A stretch of DNA of 64,000 nt from CBDHDJ01 sp965261645 (GCA_965261645.1 CBDHDJ010000003.1:372001-436000); one strand, 5' to 3'; positions 46,049 to 56,282 are shown, numbered from the stretch's first letter. Notes: generated by a model not told the origin, from the sequence alone. Numbers and translations are program-made.

Positions 46049-47170
46049 ATGCCGGCCGGCGGCGCGATCGAGATCGAGGTCAAGCGGCGCCTGCCGGGCT
46101 TCACCCTCGACATCGCCTTCTCGAGCGATCGGGGCGGGGTGACCGCGCTCTATGGCCGCTCGGGGGCCGGAAAATCCACGTTGGTGAACCTCATTGCGGG
46201 GCTCGACCGGCCGGATGAGGGCCGCATCCGCATCGGCGAGCGCGTGTTCTTCGATTCCGCACGCGGCGTCAACGTCCCGCCCGACAAGCGCCGGGTGGGG
46301 TACGTCTTTCAGGAGGACCGGCTGTTTCCCCATCTCAGCGTCGAGGCCAACCTCAACTATGGTCTTCGCCGTCTGGCGAGTCCCGATCGGCGTTTCGACC
46401 GCCGCCAGATTATCGATCTGCTCGGTATCGAACATCTGCTCGCACGCCGCACCCACAATCTGTCGGCCGGCGAGAAGCAGCGCGTGGCGATCGGTCGGGC
46501 CCTGCTCGCCAATCCCCTGCTCCTGCTGATGGACGAGCCGTTGGCCAATCTCGACGTCGCGCGCAAGAGCGAGATTCTCCCGTTCATCGAAGGGCTGCAC
46601 GATGAACTCGACCTGCCCATCATCTATGTGAGCCACGATTCCGACGAGATCATCCGGCTCGCCGATACGGTTGTCTTGATTGACGAGGGCCGTGCGGCCG
46701 CCGTGGGACCGCTCGAGGATATGATGCGCAGGCTAGATCTGCGGACGCTGACCGGCGATGTCGATGCCGGCGCCGTGCTGGCCGCCACCGTGGCGGATCA
46801 CGACGAGGGCTACCACCTCACGCGCCTCGAATTCGCTGGCGGTATGCTGACCGTGTCGCGGCTCGATCTGGCCCCGGGCACCCGGCTCCGCGTCCGCGTC
46901 TTCGCGCGCGATGTGGCCCTCGCCCTCGAGCCGCCACGCGACATCAGCACCCTCAACATCTTTTCCGGCCCCATCATGGAGGTGGGCGAGACGGCCGGCG
47001 CGCAATGCGACATCCTCGTCGATATCGGCTGCCCGCTCTGGGCGCGCGTCACCCGACGCTCGGCGGAGGAACTCGGGCTTGCGCCCGGCAAACGCGTGTA
47101 TGCCCTGATCAAAACGGTCGCCTTCGACCGGTACAGCCAGGCCCAGGCTCATACGGACGAGCCGAATTGA
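46049..47170 (+). CDS. modC: Molybdate ABC transporter ATP-binding protein
   Basis: 373 residues. Walker A GRSGAGKST, signature LSAGEKQRVAIGRALL, Walker B LLLMDEPLANLD, H-loop ISHD-equivalent VSHDSDE. The C-terminal third is a Mop/TOBE molybdate-sensing domain. The gene begins 4 bp after modB. Its last codons form part of a terminator-like hairpin. Confidence 0.95.
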   Translation: MPAGGAIEIEVKRRLPGFTLDIAFSSDRGGVTALYGRSGAGKSTLVNLIAGLDRPDEGRIRIGERVFFDSARGVNVPPDKRRVGYVFQEDRLFPHLSVEANLNYGLRRLASPDRRFDRRQIIDLLGIEHLLARRTHNLSAGEKQRVAIGRALLANPLLLLMDEPLANLDVARKSEILPFIEGLHDELDLPIIYVSHDSDEIIRLADTVVLIDEGRAAAVGPLEDMMRRLDLRTLTGDVDAGAVLAATVADHDEGYHLTRLEFAGGMLTVSRLDLAPGTRLRVRVFARDVALALEPPRDISTLNIFSGPIMEVGETAGAQCDILVDIGCPLWARVTRRSAEELGLAPGKRVYALIKTVAFDRYSQAQAHTDEPN

Positions 47171-47188
47171 TCGGCATCAATTCGGCTC
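47159..47188 (+). terminator. Hairpin at the end of modC
   Basis: A perfect 13-bp stem (47159-47171 with 47176-47188) with a CGGC loop overlaps the modC stop codon. The T-run is about 20 bp further on, so it may be a Rho-assisted or attenuating hairpin rather than a classical terminator. Confidence 0.6.
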
Positions 47189-47251
47189 GACTTCGCGCCG
47201 AGTTAGCTTATTTTTGGTGACGAAACCGTCCGCCTCAGCCGGAGTAGAACC

Positions 47252-47644
47252 ATGCGCAAAAGCGATATCCAACCCTCAAGCGCCCACCCTACCACGGGGT
47301 ATACCCACGGTGTGCTCACCCACAGCGGCCTCCTGTTCATTGCGGGCCAGGTTGCGAAGGATCCTTCGGACACCACCGTCGGACCGGGCGACATGGAGAC
47401 CCAGGCGGCCCAAGTCTTCGAGAATATCGGCGCGGTGCTTGCCGAGGCGGGCGGCAGTTTCCAGGACCTGGTCAAGATCAACATCTACATGACGGACGCG
47501 CGGCTGCTTGGTCCGTTTCGCGACGCCCGCGACCAATATATGAAGGACGTCAATCCTGCTTCGACGCTGGTCGTGGTCGCGGCGCTTGCCGATCCGGGTT
47601 GGATGCTGGAGGTCGAGGCCGTCGCCGATCTGGGCGACCGTTAG
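47252..47644 (+). CDS. ridA: RidA family enamine/imine deaminase
   Basis: 130 residues. YTHGVLTHSGLLFIAGQVAK and FRDARDQYMKDVNPASTLVV are the family core; the usual catalytic Arg in the RxxV segment is replaced by the DVNPAST-type ending, so it may be a RidA subgroup other than the classic one. Likely cytosolic trimer. The next gene starts 17 bp downstream. Confidence 0.85.
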   Translation: MRKSDIQPSSAHPTTGYTHGVLTHSGLLFIAGQVAKDPSDTTVGPGDMETQAAQVFENIGAVLAEAGGSFQDLVKINIYMTDARLLGPFRDARDQYMKDVNPASTLVVVAALADPGWMLEVEAVADLGDR

Positions 47645-47661
47645 GCGGAGCGGACAGGAGA

Positions 47662-48084
47662 GTGGAAAACTTCACGCCTTATTCGGCGCTCGCCGGCGGC
47701 TTGCTCATCGGCCTCGCGGCGAGCCTGCTTTTGCTCCTGAACGGGCGCATCGCCGGCATCAGCGGCATCCTCTTCGGTCTGCTGGCCCCGGCGCAGGGCG
47801 AGATCGCCTGGCGCGTCCTGTTCATCGTCGGCCTGGTCGCCGGCACCGTCGCCTATAGGGGCATCGATCCCGCCGATATCATCAGCATCGAAGCGTCCTG
47901 GCCGCTGCTCATCATCGGCGGTCTTTTGGTCGGTTTTGGCACACGAGTCGGCGGCGGCTGCACGAGCGGTCACGGCATATGCGGCATCGGGCGGCTCTCG
48001 CCGCGCGGTCTCACCGCCACGCCGGTTTTCATGCTGAGCGCAGGCGTGACGCTCTACGTGGTACGCCACGTGGTGGGAGGCTGA
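47662..48084 (+). CDS. YeeE/YedE family membrane protein, first half
   Basis: 140 residues from a GTG with AGGAGA upstream. Four hydrophobic segments are visible. The motif GFGTRVGGGCTSGHGICG carries the conserved cysteines seen in YeeE/YedE proteins, some of which transport thiosulfate. It corresponds to the N-terminal half of single-chain members; the next gene supplies the other half (PmpA/PmpB-like arrangement). Confidence 0.9.
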   Translation: MENFTPYSALAGGLLIGLAASLLLLLNGRIAGISGILFGLLAPAQGEIAWRVLFIVGLVAGTVAYRGIDPADIISIEASWPLLIIGGLLVGFGTRVGGGCTSGHGICGIGRLSPRGLTATPVFMLSAGVTLYVVRHVVGG

Positions 48085-48085
48085 C

Positions 48086-48532
48086 ATGGCGCGGCTGGCA
48101 ACGGCCCTCATCGCCGGATTGCTCTTCGGCTTCGGCCTCGGCGTTTCGCACATGGTCAACCCGGTCAAGGTGCTCGGGTTTCTCGATGTGGCGGGCGCCT
48201 GGGACCCGAGCCTCGCTCTCGTCATGGGCGGCGCGGTCGCGGTCACGCTGGTCACCTTCCGCCTCATCCTCAGCCGGCCCCAACCGGTGCTCGAGGCCCA
48301 CTCCCAGGTGCCTACGCTGCGCTACATCGATGTGAGATTGGTGGGCGGCGCGGCGACCTTCGGGATCGGCTGGGGCCTGGTCGGTTACTGCCCGGGCCCG
48401 GCGCTCTCCTCGTTCGCCTACCTTATGCCGGAGAGCGTGATCTTCGTTGCGGCCATGCTGGCCGGGGCCGCCCTGGGACGAATCCTGCCGCAGGTTCGCG
48501 CGCCTGGTGATGCGGTGAGCGCTCGCACCTGA
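48086..48532 (+). CDS. YeeE/YedE family membrane protein, second half (DUF6691-like)
   Basis: 148 residues, four hydrophobic segments. LLFGFGLGVSHMVNPVKVLG at the N-terminus and GIGWGLVGYCPGPALSSFAY carry the family motifs with the conserved Cys. It begins 1 bp after the previous stop. Together the two genes would form one sulfur-compound transporter. Its terminal sequence is intact; an IS follows 74 bp later. Confidence 0.9.
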   Translation: MARLATALIAGLLFGFGLGVSHMVNPVKVLGFLDVAGAWDPSLALVMGGAVAVTLVTFRLILSRPQPVLEAHSQVPTLRYIDVRLVGGAATFGIGWGLVGYCPGPALSSFAYLMPESVIFVAAMLAGAALGRILPQVRAPGDAVSART

Positions 48533-48606
48533 TTCGCTTGCGAACCCCGCCTAGGCTTGTTCGGCCCGGCGGCGCAGGCTCCAGCTGAACGGACAATGGG
48601 GTTTGA

Positions 48607-50050
48607 CAGCCCGTTGATTAAGTCGGCGCCGTCTGATTCTCTGGTTCCCTGATTTGCAGGGGGATTTGCCGATGGCGATGGGACGGCAGAAGGATGGTCA
48701 GGGGGACCTGATGGTGAGCTGGTCGGAGATGCCGCGCTCTCCGGGTCATGTGTTTTATGACCGCTTGCAGTCGGTGCTGATCGAGGGCGGCTTCGACGCC
48801 TTTGCCGAGGCGAGCTGCCGGCCTTATTACGCGGTCCGGATGGGCGCGCCCTCGGTGCCGCCCGGGCGCTATTTCCGGATGCACCTGGTGGGCTACTTTG
48901 AGGGCATCGACAGCGAGCGCGGTCTGGAGTGGCGCTGCTCGGACTCGCTTTCGCTGCGGGCGTTCCTGCGACTGGGGAGCCGTGATCGGGTACCGGACCA
49001 TTCCTGGCTGTCACGGAGCCGCACGCGCCTGCCCCATGAAGTCCACGCGGCGGTCTTCGACTGGGTTCTGGTGCTGATCGCCGAGGCGGGGCTGATCAAG
49101 GGCGAGCGCATCGGCGTCGATGCCTCGACCATGGAGGCCAACGCGGCGCTGCGGAACATCGTGCGGCGCGACAACGGCGAAGGCTACCGGGAGATGCTGG
49201 AGCGCCTGGCCCGGGAAAGCGGGGTCGAGACACCCACGGCCGAGGACCTGGCGCCTCTGGACCGGAAGCGCAAGGGCAAGAAGCTTTCCAACACGGATTG
49301 GGTTTCGAAGAGCGACCCCGAGGCCAAGATCACCAAGATGAAGGACGGCACGACGCATCTGGCCTACAAGCCCTAGCACGCGGTGGATCTGGACACCGGC
49401 GCGGTGGTGGCGGCCGAGCTGCACCCGGCCGATGAGGGCGACACCACGACGCTTTCCAAGACCCTGGCGAAGGCCGAGGCAAACCTCGAGGCGGTGGATG
49501 CGGCACCGACATCGGAGGACCCGGCCGAATGCGTCGCCGACAAAGGTTATCACTCACGGGCGGTCTTGAGGGCTCTGAACGACAGTCCCTGGAAGACCCG
49601 GATCGCGGCGCCCAAGCAGACCGGCTTTTCGCGCTGGCACGGTGATGAGGCGGCGCGGCGCGCGGTCACCAATAACCGTGCGCGGCTCAAGTCCGGGGTC
49701 GCCCGCGAGGCCTTCAAGCTGCGCGCCGAGATCGTCGAGCGCTGCTTTGCCCACAACCTCGATCGTGGCGGCATGCGACGAACCTGGCTGCGCGGGCGAG
49801 AGAATGTGCACAAGCGATACCTGCTCCACGTCGCCGGCCACAATCTATCGTTACTGATGCGCCAGCTCATCGGCGCCGGCACCCCGCGGGAGGCCGTGGC
49901 GGGCGGATATGGCGGTATTTTCGTTCTGCTCACGCCCACCGGGGCCATGCTGGTGGCACGGGGGGGCTCGCAAAGCGGCCAGACGGCTTTCGCCGCCACA
50001 TTCCTCATCTGGGAGTGAGAGCCGGAAAAAGCCACTTAATCAACGGGCTG
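48607..50050 (+). mobile_element. IS1182-like element at the end of a TPR gene
   Basis: 1,444 bp with inverted ends beginning CAGCCCGTTGATTAAGT, flanked by the 4-bp duplication TTGA (48603-48606 and 50051-50054). It inserted into the 3' end of the leftward TPR gene whose original C-terminus now lies to the left at 48550-48606. Confidence 0.88.
48672..50018 (+). pseudogene. IS1182-like transposase with in-frame stop
   Basis: The first part starts MAMGRQKDGQGDLMVSWSEM and has the first catalytic Asp (KGERIGVDASTMEANAALRN). A TAG at 49374-49376 interrupts AYKP-HAVDLDTG; homologous proteins have an amino acid there (probably Glu, GAG). The same frame then continues with VADKGYHSRAVLRALND (second Asp) and EIVERCFAHNLDRGGMRRTW (Glu). 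A CAGGGGG ribosome binding site precedes the ATG at 48672. Inactive unless the stop is read through. Confidence 0.88.
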
Positions 50051-51324
50051 TTGAGCGCCGTGCGTTCGCGCGTCAGTGCGGTGGCCAGCGCGGCCTCGTT
50101 GCCGCGTAACGCCGCCTCGATGAGCGTGCGGTGAATGACGTCGCGTTGCGCATGGCTGCCGCCGAAGACATAGGCGCGGTTGCGCACCGGCAGGAGGAGC
50201 GCCACGGTCTCGTCGTAGGCGGCGCGCCCGAACGCCACGAAGGCACGCACCACGGGTAGGCCGACCTCGCGGGTCATGAATGCGTTGGTGCCGTCCGCCT
50301 CCACCTGCCGCTCGACTTCGGCCAAGAGCTTGGCTGCCGCAGCGTCCCTACCCGCCCCGACATAGGCCATCACGGCGTGCATGTCGTTGAAGACATAAAA
50401 TCCGGCACCGGCAATTTTTTCAAAAGTCGTGGCCAGCTCACTCCAGCGGTCACCGACATCGATACCGCGCAGAAAAAGACGCCAGAGAAGATCCGCCGCA
50501 TCCAGCATTACGAGCTGCATGTCGACCGGCTCGGGGTGGATGCAAGTGTCGTAAATCTCGATTGCCCGTTCGATGTGATCCTGGTCGAGATTGTAAAGCG
50601 CGGTATGCCACCAATTGTGAAAGGCGAAGCCGTTGTTGGCCTGCGCCCAATGGGCCTGGCTGCCCTCCATCCAGGCGATGCCCTCGGCCTGGCGCGCCTG
50701 CATCTCCATGACGTGAGCGATGGCGTGATGCGCCCAGCAATCGTCGGGCTCGTGAGCAATGGCCTGGCGCGCGGTCTCCTCGGCGCGTGCGTACTCGCCG
50801 CACTCCTCGAGCCCGAAGGCGTACATGCCGAGAAAGAAGCCGTAGCCCGGATCGGCCGCCGTGAGACTTGGCAGCGAGCGGGCGATGCGGTTACGCAGAT
50901 TGTCGCGGTCGCCGCGGTAGAAATCGGTCAAATGGCCGATCTGCAGCGCCAGCACATCGCGCGGATACTCGGCGCTGAGCCTCTCGAGGCGCGCGCGCAT
51001 CCCGTTCCAGTCCCCCTCCGCCCAAGCGCGGATCGCGTGGGTGTGAGCGCGCTCGCGTTCGTTGGCCTGGTTGTCGAGTTCATCGAGCCGCCTGAGGCTC
51101 TTTTCGATCTCCTGCAGGACGCTTGCCTCCCAGGCTCCGATATACGCCTCGGCGCGGAAGATGTGCCCGAGCACGAAATCCGGGTCCTCGGCCAATGCTT
51201 CGTCGATCGTTGCGACCGGATCACCGAGGTAGCTCTGCAACTGATGAAGCGCGGCCTGGTAAAGCTCGACGCACTTGGCGTTGGCGCTCGAGGTCGCAAG
51301 CCCATAAGCGTCGTTGAGCGTCAT
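50005..51324 (-). CDS. TTC38-like TPR protein, C-terminus replaced by IS sequence
   Basis: About 439 residues. It starts MTLNDAYGLATSSANAKCVE and contains repeated helical hairpins (tetratricopeptide repeats), with YAFGLEECGEYARAEETARQ and WAHHAIAHVMEMQAR, as in TTC38-type proteins. The IS insertion at 50050 replaces the last ~20 codons: the old ending (RTALKPHCPFSWSLRRRAEQ) now lies at 48550-48606 on the other side of the IS, and the present ending SPLIKWLFPALTPR is IS-encoded. The start is 16 bp after the MmgE gene, so it is the last gene of the catabolic run. May still be functional. Confidence 0.88.
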   Translation of the reverse strand: MTLNDAYGLATSSANAKCVELYQAALHQLQSYLGDPVATIDEALAEDPDFVLGHIFRAEAYIGAWEASVLQEIEKSLRRLDELDNQANERERAHTHAIRAWAEGDWNGMRARLERLSAEYPRDVLALQIGHLTDFYRGDRDNLRNRIARSLPSLTAADPGYGFFLGMYAFGLEECGEYARAEETARQAIAHEPDDCWAHHAIAHVMEMQARQAEGIAWMEGSQAHWAQANNGFAFHNWWHTALYNLDQDHIERAIEIYDTCIHPEPVDMQLVMLDAADLLWRLFLRGIDVGDRWSELATTFEKIAGAGFYVFNDMHAVMAYVGAGRDAAAAKLLAEVERQVEADGTNAFMTREVGLPVVRAFVAFGRAAYDETVALLLPVRNRAYVFGGSHAQRDVIHRTLIEAALRGNEAALATALTRERTALNSPLIKWLFPALTPR

Positions 51325-51340
51325 GGAATCGTCGCGCCGA

Positions 51341-52708
51341 TCAGGCGGCGCGTTTCCGCGCCTGCCCGGGAAGCTCGCCAAACGCGCTCAGGACATCGCC
51401 CAGATCAGCGTTGGGCAGGGCCTCGACGAAGCCCTCGATCAGATCATAGGCGCGCGCCGGGACGCCGACCTCCTCGCCGATGCGGCGGATCATGCTCGAG
51501 ACCTCGGTGCGATCGTAGCTGAAGTCGGCGAAGGTCATCTGCTGGTCCTGCGTAAGCGTTTCGCCATTCTCGAGTTCGACCTCGATCACGCAGCACAGCG
51601 TGGTCACCGAATCATCGCTGATGAGGTCGGTCCTCTCGATCAACCCCGTCACCGCCGGATCGCTGTAATTCGTCATGATCTTCATCGTCGGCACGCCGTG
51701 GACCAGCGTGTTGGCGATGCAGAATGGGATGCTCATCAGGGTGCCCGAGATCGAGTGGAACGGCCCTTTCGAATCCATGCCGGCATAGCCGGTCTCGTAA
51801 GGATTCATGCGCACGCGCACGGCAGCGATGGCCCCCCCCTCACGGATCTTCTCGCGCAGGACGAGCGCCGCTGTCACCGGCGTTTGATTGAAGGCGCACA
51901 CGGGGAAGGGCTTAAACGTCACGCGACGCACCGCCCATTCCTGACCGAGCTGGGCGGCGAGCGCTGCCGGATCGCACGCCTCGCGGGCGAACGCCTTGAC
52001 GAAGCCGGCCGAGCCCTCAAACGCCAGCGGCGCCGAGACCGAGCCCGCCCGCGCGAGCTCAGTGGCGACGAAACCCGCACGGCCGGCCATGCCGACCTGG
52101 TAGCGCCATTCGTCGGTGCCGTCGGCGAAGGACTGGAGTATGCCACCCGCGAAGGATGCCGCGTTCGCCAGGGCGGCCGCAGTGCGCTCGGCATCGAGAT
52201 CGAGGAGCTTGGTCGCGGCAGCGGCGGCGGCGATGGTGCCGTAGATGGGAGATGCCCGAAGGCCCGCCGGCGTGGTCTTGCCGGCATAGGCGTGTTCGAG
52301 CAAGCCGCCGGCTTCGTAACCGGCGATCAGGGCGGGCAAAAAGCGTTCGGTCGCGATGCCACGTACTTCGGTGATCGCGGTGAGTAGCGGGATCATGATG
52401 GCGCCGAGGTGCGCCGCGCCGCAGGTATCCTCCTGCGCCCGGCCGTGGAACAGCGCTGAGTTGCCCAGCGCCGCGCCGGTGATCGTGGTCTGACGGCCGT
52501 CGCCGAGCAGCGTGGCCCCGCCCGTCCGTTCACCGTCCATCGCCAGCGCCGCCTGACGTGCGACCGGCGCATAAGGGGTCTCGCGGCCGCCCATGGCCAT
52601 GCCATAACCGTTGAGCACGCAACACTTGGCCTTCTCGACCACGTCCTCAGGGACGTTCTCAATGTCGAGACCACCAACGAATTCGGCGATATGCCGTGCC
52701 AGGGTCAT
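51341..52708 (-). CDS. MmgE/PrpD family protein
   Basis: 455 residues from MTLARHIAEFVGGLDIENVP. The family regions GALGNSALFHGRAQEDT-like and FKPFPVCAFNQTPVTAALVL are present, and YGTIAAAAAATKLLDLDAE follows the family pattern. Members include 2-methylcitrate dehydratase and aconitate-related isomerases or decarboxylases; the substrate cannot be read. The context (acyl-CoA genes) suggests carbon catabolism. Confidence 0.9.
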   Translation of the reverse strand: MTLARHIAEFVGGLDIENVPEDVVEKAKCCVLNGYGMAMGGRETPYAPVARQAALAMDGERTGGATLLGDGRQTTITGAALGNSALFHGRAQEDTCGAAHLGAIMIPLLTAITEVRGIATERFLPALIAGYEAGGLLEHAYAGKTTPAGLRASPIYGTIAAAAAATKLLDLDAERTAAALANAASFAGGILQSFADGTDEWRYQVGMAGRAGFVATELARAGSVSAPLAFEGSAGFVKAFAREACDPAALAAQLGQEWAVRRVTFKPFPVCAFNQTPVTAALVLREKIREGGAIAAVRVRMNPYETGYAGMDSKGPFHSISGTLMSIPFCIANTLVHGVPTMKIMTNYSDPAVTGLIERTDLISDDSVTTLCCVIEVELENGETLTQDQQMTFADFSYDRTEVSSMIRRIGEEVGVPARAYDLIEGFVEALPNADLGDVLSAFGELPGQARKRAA

Positions 52709-52743
52709 GATCGCTCCTCCCGTTCTGAGCACCCCTCACGTTA

Positions 52744-54245
52744 TCACGAACGCGAGCCAATTTCCTCGCGCAGCCGGCGTTTGAGCACCTTGCCCGAGGG
52801 GTTCCGCGGCAGACCGTCGCGCAGATACATCTCCCTCGGCACCTTGAAGCGGGCGAGATGCGCGGTGCAGTGTTTCTCGAGTTCGGGATAGGAGAGCTCC
52901 TTGCTCTCGTCGAGCACGACAATGGCGACCGGCCGCTCGCCCCACTTCTCGTCGGGCACGCCGATCACCGCCGCCTCCTTGACCTGCGGCAGCTGATAGA
53001 TCACACGCTCGACCTCGGAGGACGCGATGTTCTCGCCGCCGGAGATGATCATGTCCTTCTTGCGGTCGGTGATGTAGAGGAAGCCGTCCTCATCGAGATA
53101 ACCGACATCGCCGGTGCGGAACCAATCGCCGAAAAAGCTCGCGGCCGTCTTGTCCGGCGCTTTCAACAGTAGCTCTTGGTGATGCGGGGCCCGCGGAGGC
53201 AGATTTCGCCCTCTGTGTCGGACGGCAACACGAGGCCCTCATCGTCGCGGATCTGCACTTCGACATGGGGCAGCGCGCGCCCGGTCGAGCCGATTTTCTC
53301 GATCTCCATCCCGGCCTGCATCAGCGTATCGCCGCTGCACGATTCGGTGAGCCCGTAGCCATCGATATAGCGCCCGCCCGAGAAGTACGTCTTGAACTCG
53401 TGGATACGCGCTTCGGGGGTCTTCTCGCCGCCGCCGATGCACCAGGCGAGGCTCGAAACGTCATAGCGCTCGCGGTCGGGGAGCGCGAGGATCTGGCTCG
53501 TCATGACCGGTGCAAGCCAGGCGCCGTTCAGCTTTTCGTCCTGAATCGATGCGGCCACCCGCGCGGCGTCGAACTCGCGGTGGACGTAGAGCAGACCGCC
53601 GACCCAGAGGACCGCGATGCCCGGCAGGTCGAACGCGCCGACGTGGTAGAGCGGGCCGGTGACCAAAAGCCGGGTGTCGCGGCCGAGATCGAGGGCGACG
53701 ACGTGATCCATGCACTTCCAGTAGAAGTTCTGGTAGGTGTGCATCACCCCCTTGGGATGATCGGTGGTGCCCGAGGTGTACATCAGGCGGAACAGGTCCT
53801 CGGGCCGGCGAAACACTTCATCGGGCACGGGGAGACCCGGCCCGCTCAGCGCCCGGCTGTCGTGCTGCGCCGCTTCATCAAGCAGAACGATATCGGAAAG
53901 GGCTTTCAGCACATCACCGAACTCCTCATCACCGACGACGAGCCGTGCGCCCGCGTTCTCGACGATGTAGCCCACTTCTTCGGCCGCCAGCCGGAAGTTG
54001 ACCGGCAGGAACACCGCGCCGAGATAGCTCGCGGCGAAGGCGATCTCGAGGAACGCGGCGCTGTTCTTCATGAACACCGCGACCACGTCCTCCTCGTGGA
54101 TGCCGCGGTCGTGGAGGAAGGCCGCCATGCGCTCGATGCGGCCGAGGAAATCGGCATAGGTGATCCGCTCGCGGCCATAGATGATGGCGAGGCTCTCGGG
54201 CGCAAGCTCGGCATGAAAGCGGATGAAGCGGCTGAGGTTGACCAT
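52744..54245 (-). pseudogene. AMP-dependent acyl-CoA synthetase, frameshifted
   Basis: The N-terminal adenylation domain (54245 down to 53163) has the ATP-binding LMYTSGTTDHPKGVMHTYQN, GGGEKTPEARI and YGLTESC. At ITKSY the reading frame breaks: the sequence reads TACTGTTGAAAGCG where TACTGGAAAGCG would continue the family (SYWKAPDKTA), that is 2 extra bases. The C-terminal domain WFRTGDVGYLDEDGFLYITD then GKVLKRRLRE continues in another frame to 52744, including the catalytic Lys. Probably a recent pseudogene or an assembly error. Confidence 0.9.
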
Positions 54246-54265
54246 GGCTCTCCCTCTACACCTCG

Positions 54266-55438
54266 TTAGTAGGACCGCGGCAAGCCGAGATCGTGAACGG
54301 CGATGTAGTTGAGGATCATCTCCTCGGAGACTGGCGCGAAGCGGAACAACCGGGCGTCGCGCCACAGGCGCTCGACGCTGAATTCCTTGGCGTAGCCCAT
54401 GCCGCCCATGGTCTGCATGGCGCGTTCGGTGGCCTCGGCGGCGGCCTGGGCGGCGATCAGCTTGGCGCGATTGGCCTCGCTGCCATAGGGCTCGCCGCGA
54501 TCACAGAGCCGCGCCGCCTTGTAGTTCATCAGGCGCGCGCATTCGATCTCGGCATGGCACTGGGCCAGGGGGAACTGAATACCCTGATAGGCGGCGATCG
54601 GCGTGTCGCCGAACACCTTGCGATCGTTGGCGTAATCGACGGCCAACTTGAGCGCCAGCTCGCCCGTGCCCACAAGCCCAGCCGTGGTCACGATTCTCTC
54701 GGTGTTGAGCACCTCCAAGAGCTGGTGCCACCCGCCATGGAGATCGCCGATCAGATCTTCGGGATCGACCCGCACGTCCTCGAAGAAGACGCTGAACGAG
54801 CCGAGCGTGTTGGTCCCGAGCTTGTCGATCGCCTGATAGGCAACGCCGTTGCGCGCGACGTCGATCATGAAGAGCGAGAGCCCGTCGGTGCGCCGTTCGG
54901 CCTCCTCGAGCTTCTTGGTGCGGGCGACCACCAGCATCTTGTCGGCCTGATCGACGCCGCTAATCCAGATCTTTTGGCCGTTGAGCCGCCAGCCGTTGCC
55001 GTCGGCGCGGGCGAAGCTCTTCATCTCCAGGCTGTTGGAGCCCGCATCGGGCTCCGTCATGGCCATGCAGAAGTTGATCTCGCCCTTGATCAGCTTGGGC
55101 AAAAGCTCCTCTTTCATCGCCTTGGGGCCGAACTTGGAGATCGAGATGCCGCCGAAGATCGGATTGATCATGAAGAGCTGCCCAACGGTCGAACCGGCAC
55201 CCGCCGCGGCCAGCCGCTCGATAATCAACGCCATCTCCAGCATGCCGAGGCCCGCGCCCCCATCGGCCTCGGGCAGCGCCACGCCGCACAACCCGGCCTC
55301 GCTGATCGCCTGCCAGATCTCGCGCGGGAAGGCCTTGCGCTCGTCGAGGTCGCGCCAGTAATCGAGACCAAACCGCTCGCCCACGCGGCGCGCCGTCTCG
55401 GCGATCATCGCCTGCTCTTCGCTCAAGTGGAATTCCAT
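54266..55438 (-). CDS. Acyl-CoA dehydrogenase
   Basis: 390 residues from MEFHLSEEQAMIAETARRVG. Signatures: AMTEPDAGSNSLEMKSFAR, the FAD-binding region and QTMGGMGYAKEFSVERLWRD near the C-terminus, where the catalytic base region lies. FAD-dependent first step of acyl-CoA degradation. 20 bp separate it from the ligase gene. Confidence 0.95.
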   Translation of the reverse strand: MEFHLSEEQAMIAETARRVGERFGLDYWRDLDERKAFPREIWQAISEAGLCGVALPEADGGAGLGMLEMALIIERLAAAGAGSTVGQLFMINPIFGGISISKFGPKAMKEELLPKLIKGEINFCMAMTEPDAGSNSLEMKSFARADGNGWRLNGQKIWISGVDQADKMLVVARTKKLEEAERRTDGLSLFMIDVARNGVAYQAIDKLGTNTLGSFSVFFEDVRVDPEDLIGDLHGGWHQLLEVLNTERIVTTAGLVGTGELALKLAVDYANDRKVFGDTPIAAYQGIQFPLAQCHAEIECARLMNYKAARLCDRGEPYGSEANRAKLIAAQAAAEATERAMQTMGGMGYAKEFSVERLWRDARLFRFAPVSEEMILNYIAVHDLGLPRSY

Positions 55439-55479
55439 GCCCCCTCCCCGGCTCCGCACGGACCTCAGCTATGCTGCCT

Positions 55480-56265
55480 TTAAGTGCCCGTAAACTTGGG
55501 CTCGCGTTTCTCGAGAAAGGCGCTGCAGCCTTCATGCGCATCGTTGCTGTCGAGCACGAGGCTGACGACGCTTTGTTCGTAGGGAAGAGCGGCGGCGAGC
55601 GGCATGTCGTTTCCGTAGAGCAGCGCGCGCTTGAGGAGCTTGAGCACGAGGGGAGATTTCCCGGCGATGTGACCCGCCATTTCGAAGGCCGTATCGAGGA
55701 GCGTGTCCTTGGGCACCACGCGATTGGCAAGCCCCAGCGCCACTGCCTCCTCGGCGGTGAGCGGCTCGCCGGTGAACAGCATCTCGCGCGCCCGGCACGG
55801 TGCGATATTTCGCATCAGGCGCTGGCTGCCACCGGCCCCTGGGAACAGGCCGAGATTGATCTCGGGCAACCCGAGCTTGGCCGAATCAGCGAGTATGCGG
55901 ATATCCGTGCATAGCAGGAGTTCAGTACCACCACCGAGCGCCCAGCCACTGACCGCCGCGATCGTGGGTTTGTCGCAGGTCTCGAAGCGGCGGAATACGC
56001 GGTGAATCACCTCGGCGAATTCAAGGTAGTGGGCCAGCCCCTGGCGCGAGTTCAAGTCGGCGATGTCACCACCCGCAACGAACGCACGATCGCCCGCCCC
56101 GGTGATGATGATGACGCGCACATTTTCGTCCGCTTCAAGCTCGTCCAGGACCTCTTCGAGGCGCAACAGCACCGCGATGTCGAGCGCGTTCAGCGTGTCG
56201 GGCCGGTTGATGGTGATGAGGCCCGCCTGATCGCGCACTTCCTTCAGAACGATCGATTCACCCAT
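55480..56265 (-). CDS. Enoyl-CoA hydratase/isomerase family protein
   Basis: 261 residues from MGESIVLKEVRDQAGLITIN. Oxyanion-hole and catalytic regions: AFVAGGDIADLN, AAVSGWALGGGTELLLCTDI and LPEINLGLFPGAGGSQRLMR, with Glu residues in the crotonase positions. It lies between the E1 beta and acyl-CoA dehydrogenase genes. Confidence 0.94.
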   Translation of the reverse strand: MGESIVLKEVRDQAGLITINRPDTLNALDIAVLLRLEEVLDELEADENVRVIIITGAGDRAFVAGGDIADLNSRQGLAHYLEFAEVIHRVFRRFETCDKPTIAAVSGWALGGGTELLLCTDIRILADSAKLGLPEINLGLFPGAGGSQRLMRNIAPCRAREMLFTGEPLTAEEAVALGLANRVVPKDTLLDTAFEMAGHIAGKSPLVLKLLKRALLYGNDMPLAAALPYEQSVVSLVLDSNDAHEGCSAFLEKREPKFTGT

Positions 56266-56282
56266 GGCGATCTCCGGCAATC

